Source: Listeria monocytogenes ATCC 19117
GTDB lineage: Bacteria > Bacillota > Bacilli > Lactobacillales > Listeriaceae
Reading direction: 5' to 3'
Length of the DNA stretch: 64,000 nucleotides
NCBI RefSeq assembly: GCF_000307025.1
Contig: NC_018584.1
Location: 744,001-808,000 of the forward strand
In this document: positions 9,170 through 17,340 of the stretch, piece by piece
Layout of the letters: the number at the start of each line of letters is the position of its first letter
How positions within the stretch are numbered: the first letter of the stretch is position 1
Position numbers and translations under genes: made by a program
The notes under the pieces: model-generated
What the model saw: the letters and a program-made list of their open reading frames with translations, nothing else
The model's database searches: none
Told to the model about the DNA's origin: nothing

Positions 9170-9188
9170 AGAAATGGAGGTGGATAGC

Positions 9189-11045
9189 ATGACTACAAAT
9201 ATGTTAGACCTGTTTATAGAAGAAGCTTCAGAACATTTACAGGCGCTAAATGATAATCTGTTACAGCTTGAGAAAGACCCGACGAACGGTCAGTTAGTAA
9301 GTGAAATTTTCCGTTCAGCACATACATTTAAAGGGATGTCCGCAACGATGGGCTTCCAACAGGTGGCTGATTTAACGCATGCAATGGAAAATGTACTAGA
9401 TGAGGTACGCAATAATCGATTGGCTGTAACAGAACATTTGGTAGACATTATTTTTACATGTACATCTCATTTGGAAACAATGGTTTCGGATATCCAGCAC
9501 GGCGGACAAGGCGCGGCGGATATTTCGAAAACCGTAGCTGACTTAGAGGCGCTTTTACATCCAGAACAAGAAACAGATTTAGCGGTAGAAAAAACGTATC
9601 GCATTCAGATTCAAATTGAAGAAGCAGCTATTTTGAAAGCAGTACGGGCGGTAATGTGTTTAGAGCGACTTGCAGAAATGGGGATTATTTCAGAAACAAC
9701 GCCAGACAGAGAAGCGATTGAGCTAGAAGAGTTTGAGCAGTCATTCGAAGTAGTCCTAGAGTCGGCGCAAACAAAAGAAGAAATCGAAGCGGTTGTTCTA
9801 GATATTTCTGAAATCGAAAAAGTGACTGTGACAGAAGAAGTGGAAGAAGTTCAGGTTATTGAACCAATCAAAAAAGCCGCAAAACAAACAACCAAACGAT
9901 TAGAAAATAAAACCATTCGTGTACAACTTGAAAAAATCGAAAAGCTAATGAACGTTTTTGAAGAAAGCGTCATTGAACGGGCGAGAATTGATGAAATCGC
10001 AGAAAAAACGAATAACAAAGAATTGATGGAACACTTAGGACGATTCAGTTCCATCTCCAAAGAAATTCAAAACGGCTTACTAAATATGCGTATGGTGCCA
10101 GTGGATAGTGTGTTCAATCGCTTTCCAAAAATGGTGCGCACACTAGCCAAAGAATTAGGTAAGAAAATCGACTTAGTGATTGAAGGCGCGGATACGGAAG
10201 TCGACAAAATCGTCATTGATGAAATTGGCGACCCACTTGTTCACTTAATCCGTAATTCAGTAGACCACGGTGCGGAAACAGTCGAAGTAAGACGTAAAAA
10301 TGGGAAAAATGAAACCGCCACAATTAATCTAAAAGCTTTCCATAGTGGGAACAATGTCGTGATTGAAATTGCGGATGACGGTGCGGGAATCAATAAACGC
10401 AAAGTGTTAGAAAAAGCGATTGCGAAAAATGTCGTTACAAGAGCAGAATCAACCAAAATGACGGACGCGGAAATTTTTGATTTATTATTTGATTCCGGTT
10501 TCAGTACCGCGGATCAAGTATCCGATCTTTCTGGCCGAGGCGTGGGACTAGATGTTGTCCGTAATACGATTCTCAAAATCGGCGGAAAAATCAGCGTAGA
10601 ATCAAGTGAAAACGCTGGTTCGACGTTCCGAATTGAGATTCCGCTGACATTATCGATCATCCAATCGATGCTCGTTGCAACATCAGAACGTCGCTATGCT
10701 GTACCGCTGGCAAACGTGGCCGAAGCCATCACAATTAATCCTGCAGACATTCAACACGTTCACGGCAAAGACTTAATCAACTACCGTGAAACCATTATCG
10801 AAGTACTCGATTTAGGCGAATGCTTCCATGAAACACCTTTGAATGACACGGATGAATTACTATTACTCGTCGTGAAAAATGCCAAGCGAACTTTTGGACT
10901 TATTATTAAAGATATTATCGGTCAACGGGAAATCGTTTTAAAAACACTTGGTGGCTTTTTCAGCGAAAGTCAGATTGCCTTTTCTGGAGCAACGATTTTA
11001 GGCGATGGTCGTGTCGTATTAATTTTAAATTTAGAAACATTTTAA
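9189..11045 (+). CDS. cheA: CheA, chemotaxis sensor histidine kinase
   Basis: A 618-residue kinase. I choose ATG 9189 because the earlier ATG at 9174 lies within the GGAGGTGG ribosome site. Domains in order: Hpt with the phosphorylated His in SAHTFKGMSATMGF (about 42-55); linker/P2 region to about 235; dimerisation helices with LLNMRMVPVDSVFNRFP; an HATPase with N-box HLIRNSVDHGAE, DDGAGI and GRGVGLDVV; and a C-terminal CheW-like domain. It phosphorylates CheY and the CheV receiver. Confidence 0.96.
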   Translation: MTTNMLDLFIEEASEHLQALNDNLLQLEKDPTNGQLVSEIFRSAHTFKGMSATMGFQQVADLTHAMENVLDEVRNNRLAVTEHLVDIIFTCTSHLETMVSDIQHGGQGAADISKTVADLEALLHPEQETDLAVEKTYRIQIQIEEAAILKAVRAVMCLERLAEMGIISETTPDREAIELEEFEQSFEVVLESAQTKEEIEAVVLDISEIEKVTVTEEVEEVQVIEPIKKAAKQTTKRLENKTIRVQLEKIEKLMNVFEESVIERARIDEIAEKTNNKELMEHLGRFSSISKEIQNGLLNMRMVPVDSVFNRFPKMVRTLAKELGKKIDLVIEGADTEVDKIVIDEIGDPLVHLIRNSVDHGAETVEVRRKNGKNETATINLKAFHSGNNVVIEIADDGAGINKRKVLEKAIAKNVVTRAESTKMTDAEIFDLLFDSGFSTADQVSDLSGRGVGLDVVRNTILKIGGKISVESSENAGSTFRIEIPLTLSIIQSMLVATSERRYAVPLANVAEAITINPADIQHVHGKDLINYRETIIEVLDLGECFHETPLNDTDELLLLVVKNAKRTFGLIIKDIIGQREIVLKTLGGFFSESQIAFSGATILGDGRVVLILNLETF

Positions 11046-11057
11046 GGAGGAACCATG

Positions 11058-11357
11058 ATGGAACAAGTATTTCAAGTAGAACTTCCTGAATGGGAACCGA
11101 AAGAACCGAGCCAAGAAGGACGCGAAAAAGGCTCTATCCGCCAAGTAGACAATATTGGCGTTAACTTAATCGTCCGCCTTGGAAAAAAAGAAATGCCAGT
11201 AGGGGATATCGCCGAGCTAAGCATTGGCGATGTCCTCGAAGTGGAAAAGAAACCTGGCCACAAAGTCGAAATTTTCCTCGATGAAAAGAAAGTCGGCATC
11301 GGTGAAGCTATTTTGATGGACGAGAACTTCGGAATCGTTATTTCAGAAATCGACTAA
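11058..11357 (+). CDS. FliN/SpoA-domain flagellar switch-like protein
   Basis: About 99 residues, essentially a single SpoA (FliN C-terminal) domain: GVNLIVRLGKKEMPVGDIAELSIGDVLE resembles the FliN beta-core. Two ATGs are adjacent (11055 and 11058); GGAGG at 11046-11050 is better spaced for 11058. It probably joins the C-ring or the export-sorting complex. Three other SpoA proteins (14541, fliM, fliY) lie nearby, so this one may be a specialised paralogue. Known as lmo0693. Confidence 0.8.
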   Translation: MEQVFQVELPEWEPKEPSQEGREKGSIRQVDNIGVNLIVRLGKKEMPVGDIAELSIGDVLEVEKKPGHKVEIFLDEKKVGIGEAILMDENFGIVISEID

Positions 11358-11375
11358 AGAAAGAGGGCAAGTGAT

Positions 11376-11786
11376 TTGAAGCAAGAGGCTTACAACGCAG
11401 TGAAGATGAAAGTGGACCAAGAGAAAACGGCCATTTTAAAGGAATTGCAATTATTACTATCCAAACGGGAAAAAGTCGTAGAAAAATTAGCGCACGAAAA
11501 AGAAGTCTATTACTCGAGAACGAAAAAAGAAAGACTCCAAGTGGCGGTATTAGCCGGAAGCATGCAACTAGATGCCTTCTCGCCGAGCCGCATTCAACAA
11601 ATGGAGCGAGAAATTCACCAAATTAGCCAGTACATTAAAAGCAATGAACAAATCTTAGAGCAACTAGAAGAAAAAGGAAAACAGGCCAAAAAAATGTACG
11701 ATGACACACGAAAAAAATGGCAACAGCTTGAAAATAAAAGAGAAGAACAAACATTACGCGATTTAAAAATGGTGCTATTAAAGTAA
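11376..11786 (+). CDS. Coiled-coil protein, likely FliJ-type export chaperone
   Basis: A 136-residue, highly charged helical protein from a TTG start (11376) behind GAGGG. Heptad-like patterns extend across most of it (KLAHEKEVYYSRTKKERLQ; QMEREIHQISQYIKSNEQI). Between a SpoA protein and a FliK-like protein, with no other FliJ candidate in the window, a FliJ role (stalk of the export ATPase) is likely from size, composition and place. No direct motif proves it. Confidence 0.6.
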   Translation: MKQEAYNAVKMKVDQEKTAILKELQLLLSKREKVVEKLAHEKEVYYSRTKKERLQVAVLAGSMQLDAFSPSRIQQMEREIHQISQYIKSNEQILEQLEEKGKQAKKMYDDTRKKWQQLENKREEQTLRDLKMVLLK

Positions 11787-11801
11787 AAGGGAGGAAAACG
11801 C

Positions 11802-12848
11802 ATGCTAATCCCAGATAATTTGCTACAACCACTCGTCGGAAAAAAACAGGTCGAACCAAAAGAATCGTTAGCAGAAGAATTAGTAGAACTACCTTTTATT
11901 TCACTTTTAATGGAAAATAGCCCTGCGCCGCTCTTAAAGGGAGAAGCGGATAACGGAGAACAAGCTACGCTACCACTAAAAGAAATCGCCCAACCACTCG
12001 TTTCAGCCAAGCTACTCGACGATGCACCAGAAACGAAACTGCAAGTAGCACCACTCGAACTCAAAGAAGTGAAAGAAACACTTGCGGCAATCGCCAAACA
12101 AGCAATTGATCAACCCAAAATAGAAAACGCCCCGCAAGCTGTAGAAACTCCAGTAACAAATACACCGAAAGAACCCACAAAAAATGCCAGTAGGGAGCAA
12201 CAACCGCCACCAGAACTTATCATACCTACAAAAGAATCACCTAAACTAGCAGAAAACGTGGCCAAAAACCAACCAGTCCTAGCCAAATTACCTCAAGAAA
12301 AAGAAGTCGTGCAACTTTTCAAAGCGAGCATTAAAGAGCCAGTAACTGCCAAGGAAGAAGTTGCCGTCAAAAAGCCCGCAGAATCCAGCAATATTTGGCA
12401 TGATACGGCGAAACAACTCACGCCAGCTGCCAAACCTGAAGTCCCAGTGACGTTAAAACAACTTGATAAAACCATCACCGACCAAATCGAACAGCTACAA
12501 AAATTCCAAGTGAAACAAAATAAAGCCTTTTTCGCCATCCAGCCGGAGTCACTCGGAAAAGTCGAAGTTTTACTTAAAAAAATGCCCGATAAAATATTTG
12601 TACATATCGAATATCAGGAACAAACGGCGAAACAAAAACTCGAACAGATGGCGCAAGATTTGCATAATCGTTTCCGAGATCGCGGCGTAGAAGTTGCCGT
12701 GACAATGACAGAAAAACAAGCACCGAAAGAGAATAACCAAGGCTCGGATGGTCGACACCAAGGTGAATCCAAAAAAGAAAAAGAACGCGAAAATCCACAT
12801 CAGGAAAGAGCTAAACAAGAAGCATTTGATTTAGAGGAGGAGACGTAA
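11802..12848 (+). CDS. fliK: FliK-like hook-length control protein
   Basis: A 348-residue protein with a long low-complexity Pro/Glu/Lys-rich N-terminal two thirds and a compact C-terminal Flg_hook-type domain (about 235-310; AIQPESLGKVEVLLKK, then VHIEYQEQTAKQKLE). This arrangement, a secreted molecular ruler with a C-terminal substrate-specificity switch, is that of FliK, and it lies directly upstream of flgD and flgE as in other Bacilli. Divergent sequence; symbol inferred. Confidence 0.75.
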   Translation: MLIPDNLLQPLVGKKQVEPKESLAEELVELPFISLLMENSPAPLLKGEADNGEQATLPLKEIAQPLVSAKLLDDAPETKLQVAPLELKEVKETLAAIAKQAIDQPKIENAPQAVETPVTNTPKEPTKNASREQQPPPELIIPTKESPKLAENVAKNQPVLAKLPQEKEVVQLFKASIKEPVTAKEEVAVKKPAESSNIWHDTAKQLTPAAKPEVPVTLKQLDKTITDQIEQLQKFQVKQNKAFFAIQPESLGKVEVLLKKMPDKIFVHIEYQEQTAKQKLEQMAQDLHNRFRDRGVEVAVTMTEKQAPKENNQGSDGRHQGESKKEKERENPHQERAKQEAFDLEEET

Positions 12849-12849
12849 T

Positions 12850-13272
12850 TTGGACGGAATTAGTAGTTTATCAGGAGCCGGTCAGGATACAAATAATGTA
12901 GTAACATCCAGCGTATCCAAAACCCTTGGCAAAGATGACTTCATGAAACTATTTTTAACAAGTTTGCAATACCAAGACCCATCGAGCCCGCTTGATACGA
13001 ATGAAATGATGTCGCAAATGGCGCAACTTTCCTTAATGGAACAAGTTGCCAATATGACCACTGCCGTAGATAAGCTTTCTGAACAAGCGCAAAACTCCGC
13101 CTTGCAATCCGCGGTTAATTTCATCGGTAAAGATATAAAAGGTGTTTCGCTGAACGGCGAAGTAATTAGTGGAAAAGTCGAAAGCGTTCAACAAACGACA
13201 AACGGCGTCATGCTGAAATTAAAAGATAACGATAGCCTCGTGCCAATGACATATGTAACAGAAATTAATTAA
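12850..13272 (+). CDS. flgD: FlgD, hook-capping scaffold protein
   Basis: A 140-residue short FlgD that caps the growing hook. TTG start at 12850 behind GAGGAGGAG. The N-terminal signature is clear: LGKDDFMKLFLTSLQYQDP (about 27-45) and MMSQMAQLSLMEQ. The C-terminal half is a minimal beta domain (IGKDIKGVSLNGEVISGKV). Much shorter than the enterobacterial protein but normal for Bacilli. Confidence 0.93.
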   Translation: MDGISSLSGAGQDTNNVVTSSVSKTLGKDDFMKLFLTSLQYQDPSSPLDTNEMMSQMAQLSLMEQVANMTTAVDKLSEQAQNSALQSAVNFIGKDIKGVSLNGEVISGKVESVQQTTNGVMLKLKDNDSLVPMTYVTEIN

Positions 13273-13291
13273 AAATTTGGGAGTGTGAATT

Positions 13292-14527
13292 ATGAATCAA
13301 ACTATGTATACAGCTATTTCTGGGATGAATGCGTTCCAACAAGCATTATCGGTAACATCAAATAATATTGCCAATGCCAACACGACAGGATACAAAAAAC
13401 AAAGCGTCGTTTTCAATGATTTACTTTACCAAAACACAATGGGATCTGTTGCAGGCGGACTTTATGCTGGAACAAACCCAATGAGTTTCGGTTCCGGTTC
13501 AAAAATTGGAGCGATTTTAACCGATTATACAGCGGGTTCCCCAACAGCAACGGGCAGAAATAAAGATGCAGCACTACAAGGTCGCGGCTTTTTCATCGCG
13601 GGCGATAATGCAGGGGGCAATATCGTTTACACGCGTGACGGGAGCTTCGCCGTTTCCGACAACAATTATTTAACTACCCAACAAGGGAAATACGTAATGG
13701 GTTACGCAACAGACAAAAATGGCAACGTTTTAAACGGTAATTTGCAACCAATTCAAATCCCGCTAAATAGCGCAATTCCAGGAGAAGCAACAAAAAACGG
13801 TAGCTTAAGCGGTAACATTCCACTAGACTGGGGCGAAAAAGATACGATTTCTTCCGAGCTTTCTGTATATGATAATGCTGGCGGAAAACATAAACTTCAA
13901 GTGAATATGAAAGCTGCTACACCAGATGCGAGCGGTAATGTTTCCTACGAATATGAAATTCAAATGGACGGAAAAGCATTAACTCCTCCAGTAACAGGAA
14001 CACTTAATTACAATGCGCAGGGCGAATTAACAAACCCAGACGCACTTAAAAATATCCAAATCAATTCCACAGTAAACGGCAAACAAGTCAATATGGGCTT
14101 AAACCTAAGTGGCTTAACCAACTACGGAACAAACCAAGTATTCTCACCAACTTCTGACGGTAAAGGCGCTGCGACTGTAAAAGATTATGCAGTTACCGAT
14201 TCTGGCTATATTGCAGTGAGTTACTCAGATGGTACAGTTATCCCAGTTGCCCAACTTGCGGTGGCTACTTTCTCCAATGAAGACGGCTTAGTCAAAATGG
14301 GGAACGGCGAATATGTTCCAGGATTATCTTCTGGCGATGCAGTATACGGCGTTGCTGGCCAAAATGGCGCTGGCGGAATTAGCGGTTCTTCTCTAGAAGG
14401 TTCAAACGTAGACTTGTCCCGCGAATTCGTTAACTTAATGACATACCAAAGTGGTTTCCAAGGGAATACAAAAGTTATTCGTGTGGCGGATGACGTGATG
14501 AAACAAATTGTGAACTTGATTCAGTAG
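13292..14527 (+). CDS. flgE: FlgE, flagellar hook protein
   Basis: A 411-residue axial protein forming the hook. The N-terminal rod motif TSNNIANANTTGYKKQSV (about 27-44) and the C-terminal motif EGSNVDLSREFVNLMTYQSGFQ (about 370-391) are canonical; the middle contains ALQGRGFFI. Good ribosome site GGGAGTG. It follows flgD, its capping partner. Confidence 0.95.
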   Translation: MNQTMYTAISGMNAFQQALSVTSNNIANANTTGYKKQSVVFNDLLYQNTMGSVAGGLYAGTNPMSFGSGSKIGAILTDYTAGSPTATGRNKDAALQGRGFFIAGDNAGGNIVYTRDGSFAVSDNNYLTTQQGKYVMGYATDKNGNVLNGNLQPIQIPLNSAIPGEATKNGSLSGNIPLDWGEKDTISSELSVYDNAGGKHKLQVNMKAATPDASGNVSYEYEIQMDGKALTPPVTGTLNYNAQGELTNPDALKNIQINSTVNGKQVNMGLNLSGLTNYGTNQVFSPTSDGKGAATVKDYAVTDSGYIAVSYSDGTVIPVAQLAVATFSNEDGLVKMGNGEYVPGLSSGDAVYGVAGQNGAGGISGSSLEGSNVDLSREFVNLMTYQSGFQGNTKVIRVADDVMKQIVNLIQ

Positions 14528-14540
14528 GGAGTTTAGCTAA

Positions 14541-14777
14541 ATGAAAATTAATCATACTATTCCACTCAGAATCGACTTCGAATTAGGACGTACGAAACAG
14601 CCAGTCGGTAGTTTGCTAGATGTAAAAAAAGGGACCGTTTTTCGGTTAGAAGATTCCACAGCTAATGTGGTTAAAATTACGATTTCAGGCAAATGCATCG
14701 GTTACGGTGAGATTTTGACAAAAGACGGCAAGATGTTTGTCAAAATAACGAAATTAGGAGAGGGAAGTTCTTCATGA
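14541..14777 (+). CDS. Small SpoA-domain protein (FliN/FliM C-terminal-like)
   Basis: A 78-residue protein made almost only of one SpoA-type fold: TIPLRIDFELGRTKQPVGSLLDVKKG then GYGEILTKDGKMFVKITKL. It sits between flgE and fliM, where many Bacilli carry FlbD; this is not obviously FlbD. It could be an auxiliary C-ring subunit. Identification rests on pattern and place; known as lmo0698. Confidence 0.7.
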   Translation: MKINHTIPLRIDFELGRTKQPVGSLLDVKKGTVFRLEDSTANVVKITISGKCIGYGEILTKDGKMFVKITKLGEGSSS

Positions 14778-14797
14778 GAGCTAGGGAGTGACAAAAA

Positions 14798-15790
14798 ATG
14801 AGCGATAAATTAAGTCAAGAACAAATTGACGCCCTGCTTTCCCAAATAAGTGAAGGTAAGGTAGTTGATGAAAGTACGGAAATTGGCGACTTTGGGCGCT
14901 TTCATCCCTATGACTTTCATAAACCAGAGAAATTTGGCGCAGAACACCTCGAAAGCTTAAAGACGATTGCATCCGCTTTTACGAAAAAAAGCATGGAGTT
15001 TGTTTCCCAGCGTATCCGGATTCCAATTCATACCGAAGCAACCCTTGCAGATCAAGTTTCCTTTGCGAGTGGTTATATCGAAACAATGCCGAACGATAGC
15101 TACATTTTCTGCATTATCGACCTGGGTAATCCGGAGCTCGGTCAAATTATTATCGAACTCGATTTAGCCTATATCATTTATATTCATGAATGCTTATCTG
15201 GCGGGAATCCAAAACGAAAATTGAGCGAGCGCAGACTTTTATCTGTTTTTGAAGAGCTGACGTTGAAATCTATTTTAGAAAAATTCTGCGAAGCACTCAA
15301 AGACAGTTTTAAATCAGTGCATCCAATCTCACCAGAAATCGTTAATATCGAAACTAACCCAGCACTTCTACGTGTCACATCACCGAACGACATGATGGCG
15401 CTTGTCAGTGTTGATATTAAATCAGAGTTTTGGATTAGTACAATGCGCATTGGCGTGCCGTTTTTCTCGGTGGAAGAGATTATGAATAAGCTGGAAAACG
15501 TTGTGGAATATACGTTTGATAAACGGCGGAACTTTGATGCGGAAGTCGAGCAAGAATTGCATCAAGTTGAGAAAGAAGCGCGCATACGTGTAGGTGAAAT
15601 TAAAACAACGTGGAAAGAACTGAATAAGCTTGAAGTAGGCGACGTGCTTCTGACAGAAACTCATATACGTGACACACTCAAAGGCTACGTCACTGAAAAA
15701 TGGAAATTTGAATGTTATATGGGAAAAAGTGGTAACCAAAAAGCCGTTAAATTTATGCGTCATACAGGGCGGACAGAGCAGGAGAGGTAG
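14798..15790 (+). CDS. fliM: FliM, flagellar motor switch protein
   Basis: A 330-residue C-ring protein. The N-terminal CheY-binding peptide LSQEQIDALLSQI (residues 5-17) is near canonical, followed by the middle CheC-like domain (e.g. GRFHPYDFHKPEKFG; IIDLGNPELGQIIIELDLAY) and a C-terminal SpoA domain (NKLEVGDVLLTETHIRDTL). It binds phospho-CheY and passes the switch signal to FliG. Confidence 0.95.
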   Translation: MSDKLSQEQIDALLSQISEGKVVDESTEIGDFGRFHPYDFHKPEKFGAEHLESLKTIASAFTKKSMEFVSQRIRIPIHTEATLADQVSFASGYIETMPNDSYIFCIIDLGNPELGQIIIELDLAYIIYIHECLSGGNPKRKLSERRLLSVFEELTLKSILEKFCEALKDSFKSVHPISPEIVNIETNPALLRVTSPNDMMALVSVDIKSEFWISTMRIGVPFFSVEEIMNKLENVVEYTFDKRRNFDAEVEQELHQVEKEARIRVGEIKTTWKELNKLEVGDVLLTETHIRDTLKGYVTEKWKFECYMGKSGNQKAVKFMRHTGRTEQER

Positions 15791-15792
15791 AA

Positions 15793-17340
15793 GTGGAGCA
15801 ATTACTAGAGAAAAATATCACGCAAATGGAACTAGATGTGATAGGAGAAATCGCCAATATTTCGTTTGGCTCAGCTTCTACGGTCTTATCTGATTTACTA
15901 CACCAACAAGTCACCATTTCGACGCCAAAAGTTGAGATTGTTGATTTATATAATACGAAAGACATTGATATTCCACATGTCGTGTTAGAAGTGAATTTTC
16001 ACAAAGGAATCGAAATGCGGAATTTATTTGTTCTGCAATCAGAAGTGGCTGCGGCTATCGCGGACTTAATGATGATGGGTGATGGAAACATTGATCCGAA
16101 TGAAGAACTTTCAGAACTTCATCTAAGCGCCGTACAAGAAGCGATGAACCAAATGATGGGACATTCCGCCACTGCGATGAGCAATATGTTTGGCGAAATG
16201 ATTGATATTACGACACCAGACATTAAAGTAATCGCGCTAAAAGAACAATTAGAAGATACGAACGACCAAACAATGATAAAAGTCGGCTTTGACTTAATTA
16301 TCGGCGACTTGATCACATCGAATTTAATGCAACTCATCCCTATTGATAAAGGGCATGAACTTGCAAAAAGATTACTTGGCGACGCAGTTCCAGAGCCAGA
16401 ACCAGTAAAAGAAGAAATCAGCTTAACGGCCGAAGAGTTAGATGTCTTTTTAGAAGTATGTAATATCGGCATCGGTTCAGCTTCAACCGTTCTATCCAAA
16501 TTGCTTAACCGTAAAGTTTCCTTACAAATCCCAACTGCACGCGTAATTGATAGCAAAGAGTTCGAGTTTAATGAACGCCCTTGCTTAGTGACGAGTGTGG
16601 AATTTGTCGAAGGGCTGCGCTCAAGCAACACATTTATCATTAGCAAAAATGCCGCGCTAATTATGGCAGATTTAATGATGATGGGAGACGGTTTGGTTCA
16701 AGAAGATGCAGAACTGACGGAACTTGAAGTCAGCGCAGTGCAAGAATTAATGAACCAGATGATGGGCTTCTCAGCGACAGCAATGTCAGAAATGCTCGGA
16801 ACAAAAATCGATATTAGCCCGCCTACAATGGAATTTTGTAATTTCGGCGATACGATGATTCAAAAAAACATTGAAGAAGGAAAAACTGTCGAAGTCATCT
16901 TCCCGCTAGAAGTAGAAGGACTATTAAAAACGCCAATGTACCAAATTTTTAATCCAGCAGCAGCAAAAGAAATGGCGCAATTGATGCTTGGGATTCAGGC
17001 GAAAGAAGTCGCAGAGAAAGAAGCGACGACTCCAGCAGAAATAATCGAACCAGAAAAACCAGCTGAACCAGTGCACCAAGCAGTTATCGAAGAAAAAGAA
17101 ACACTTTCCGAAATGGAACAAATTTTGGAAGATATTCCCGTAACGCTTGAAGTGGTATTCGGAACAGCAAAAGTAAAACTCGAAAAATTTATCTCTTGGT
17201 GTGAAAAAGATGTGATTATCCTAAAAGAGAGTATGAACGAACCACTTGTCTTAGCGCTAAATGGCGTGACGATTGGTAAAGGAATTTTAGTTCGCGTGGA
17301 TGATCATTTTGGTATACAAATGACGGAGTTAGTAAGGTGA
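15793..17340 (+). CDS. fliY: FliY, switch protein / CheY-P phosphatase with duplicated CheC module
   Basis: A 515-residue motor-switch protein from GTG 15793. It contains four exact copies of the CheC-type motif [DS]-x3-E-x2-N-x22-P: D15/E19/N22/P45, S112/E116/N119/P142, D217/E221/N224/P247 and S314/E318/N321/P344. Each pair belongs to one CheC-like domain, so the domain is duplicated in tandem (about 10-195 and 212-400). A Glu/Pro/Ala linker leads to a C-terminal FliN SpoA domain (about 430-515). Bacillus FliY, about 380 residues, has one CheC-like domain. FliY normally dephosphorylates CheY-P and forms part of the C-ring. Confidence 0.93.
   Translation: MEQLLEKNITQMELDVIGEIANISFGSASTVLSDLLHQQVTISTPKVEIVDLYNTKDIDIPHVVLEVNFHKGIEMRNLFVLQSEVAAAIADLMMMGDGNIDPNEELSELHLSAVQEAMNQMMGHSATAMSNMFGEMIDITTPDIKVIALKEQLEDTNDQTMIKVGFDLIIGDLITSNLMQLIPIDKGHELAKRLLGDAVPEPEPVKEEISLTAEELDVFLEVCNIGIGSASTVLSKLLNRKVSLQIPTARVIDSKEFEFNERPCLVTSVEFVEGLRSSNTFIISKNAALIMADLMMMGDGLVQEDAELTELEVSAVQELMNQMMGFSATAMSEMLGTKIDISPPTMEFCNFGDTMIQKNIEEGKTVEVIFPLEVEGLLKTPMYQIFNPAAAKEMAQLMLGIQAKEVAEKEATTPAEIIEPEKPAEPVHQAVIEEKETLSEMEQILEDIPVTLEVVFGTAKVKLEKFISWCEKDVIILKESMNEPLVLALNGVTIGKGILVRVDDHFGIQMTELVR

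Noticed and set aside
11615-12097. Long minus-strand open frame (160 codons) antisense to the FliJ/FliK-like genes
   Set aside because: Ser/Phe-rich composition typical of the reverse strand of Lys/Glu-rich coding sequence; no ribosome site or promoter. The same applies to minus-strand frames at 16119-16646 and 28590-29051.
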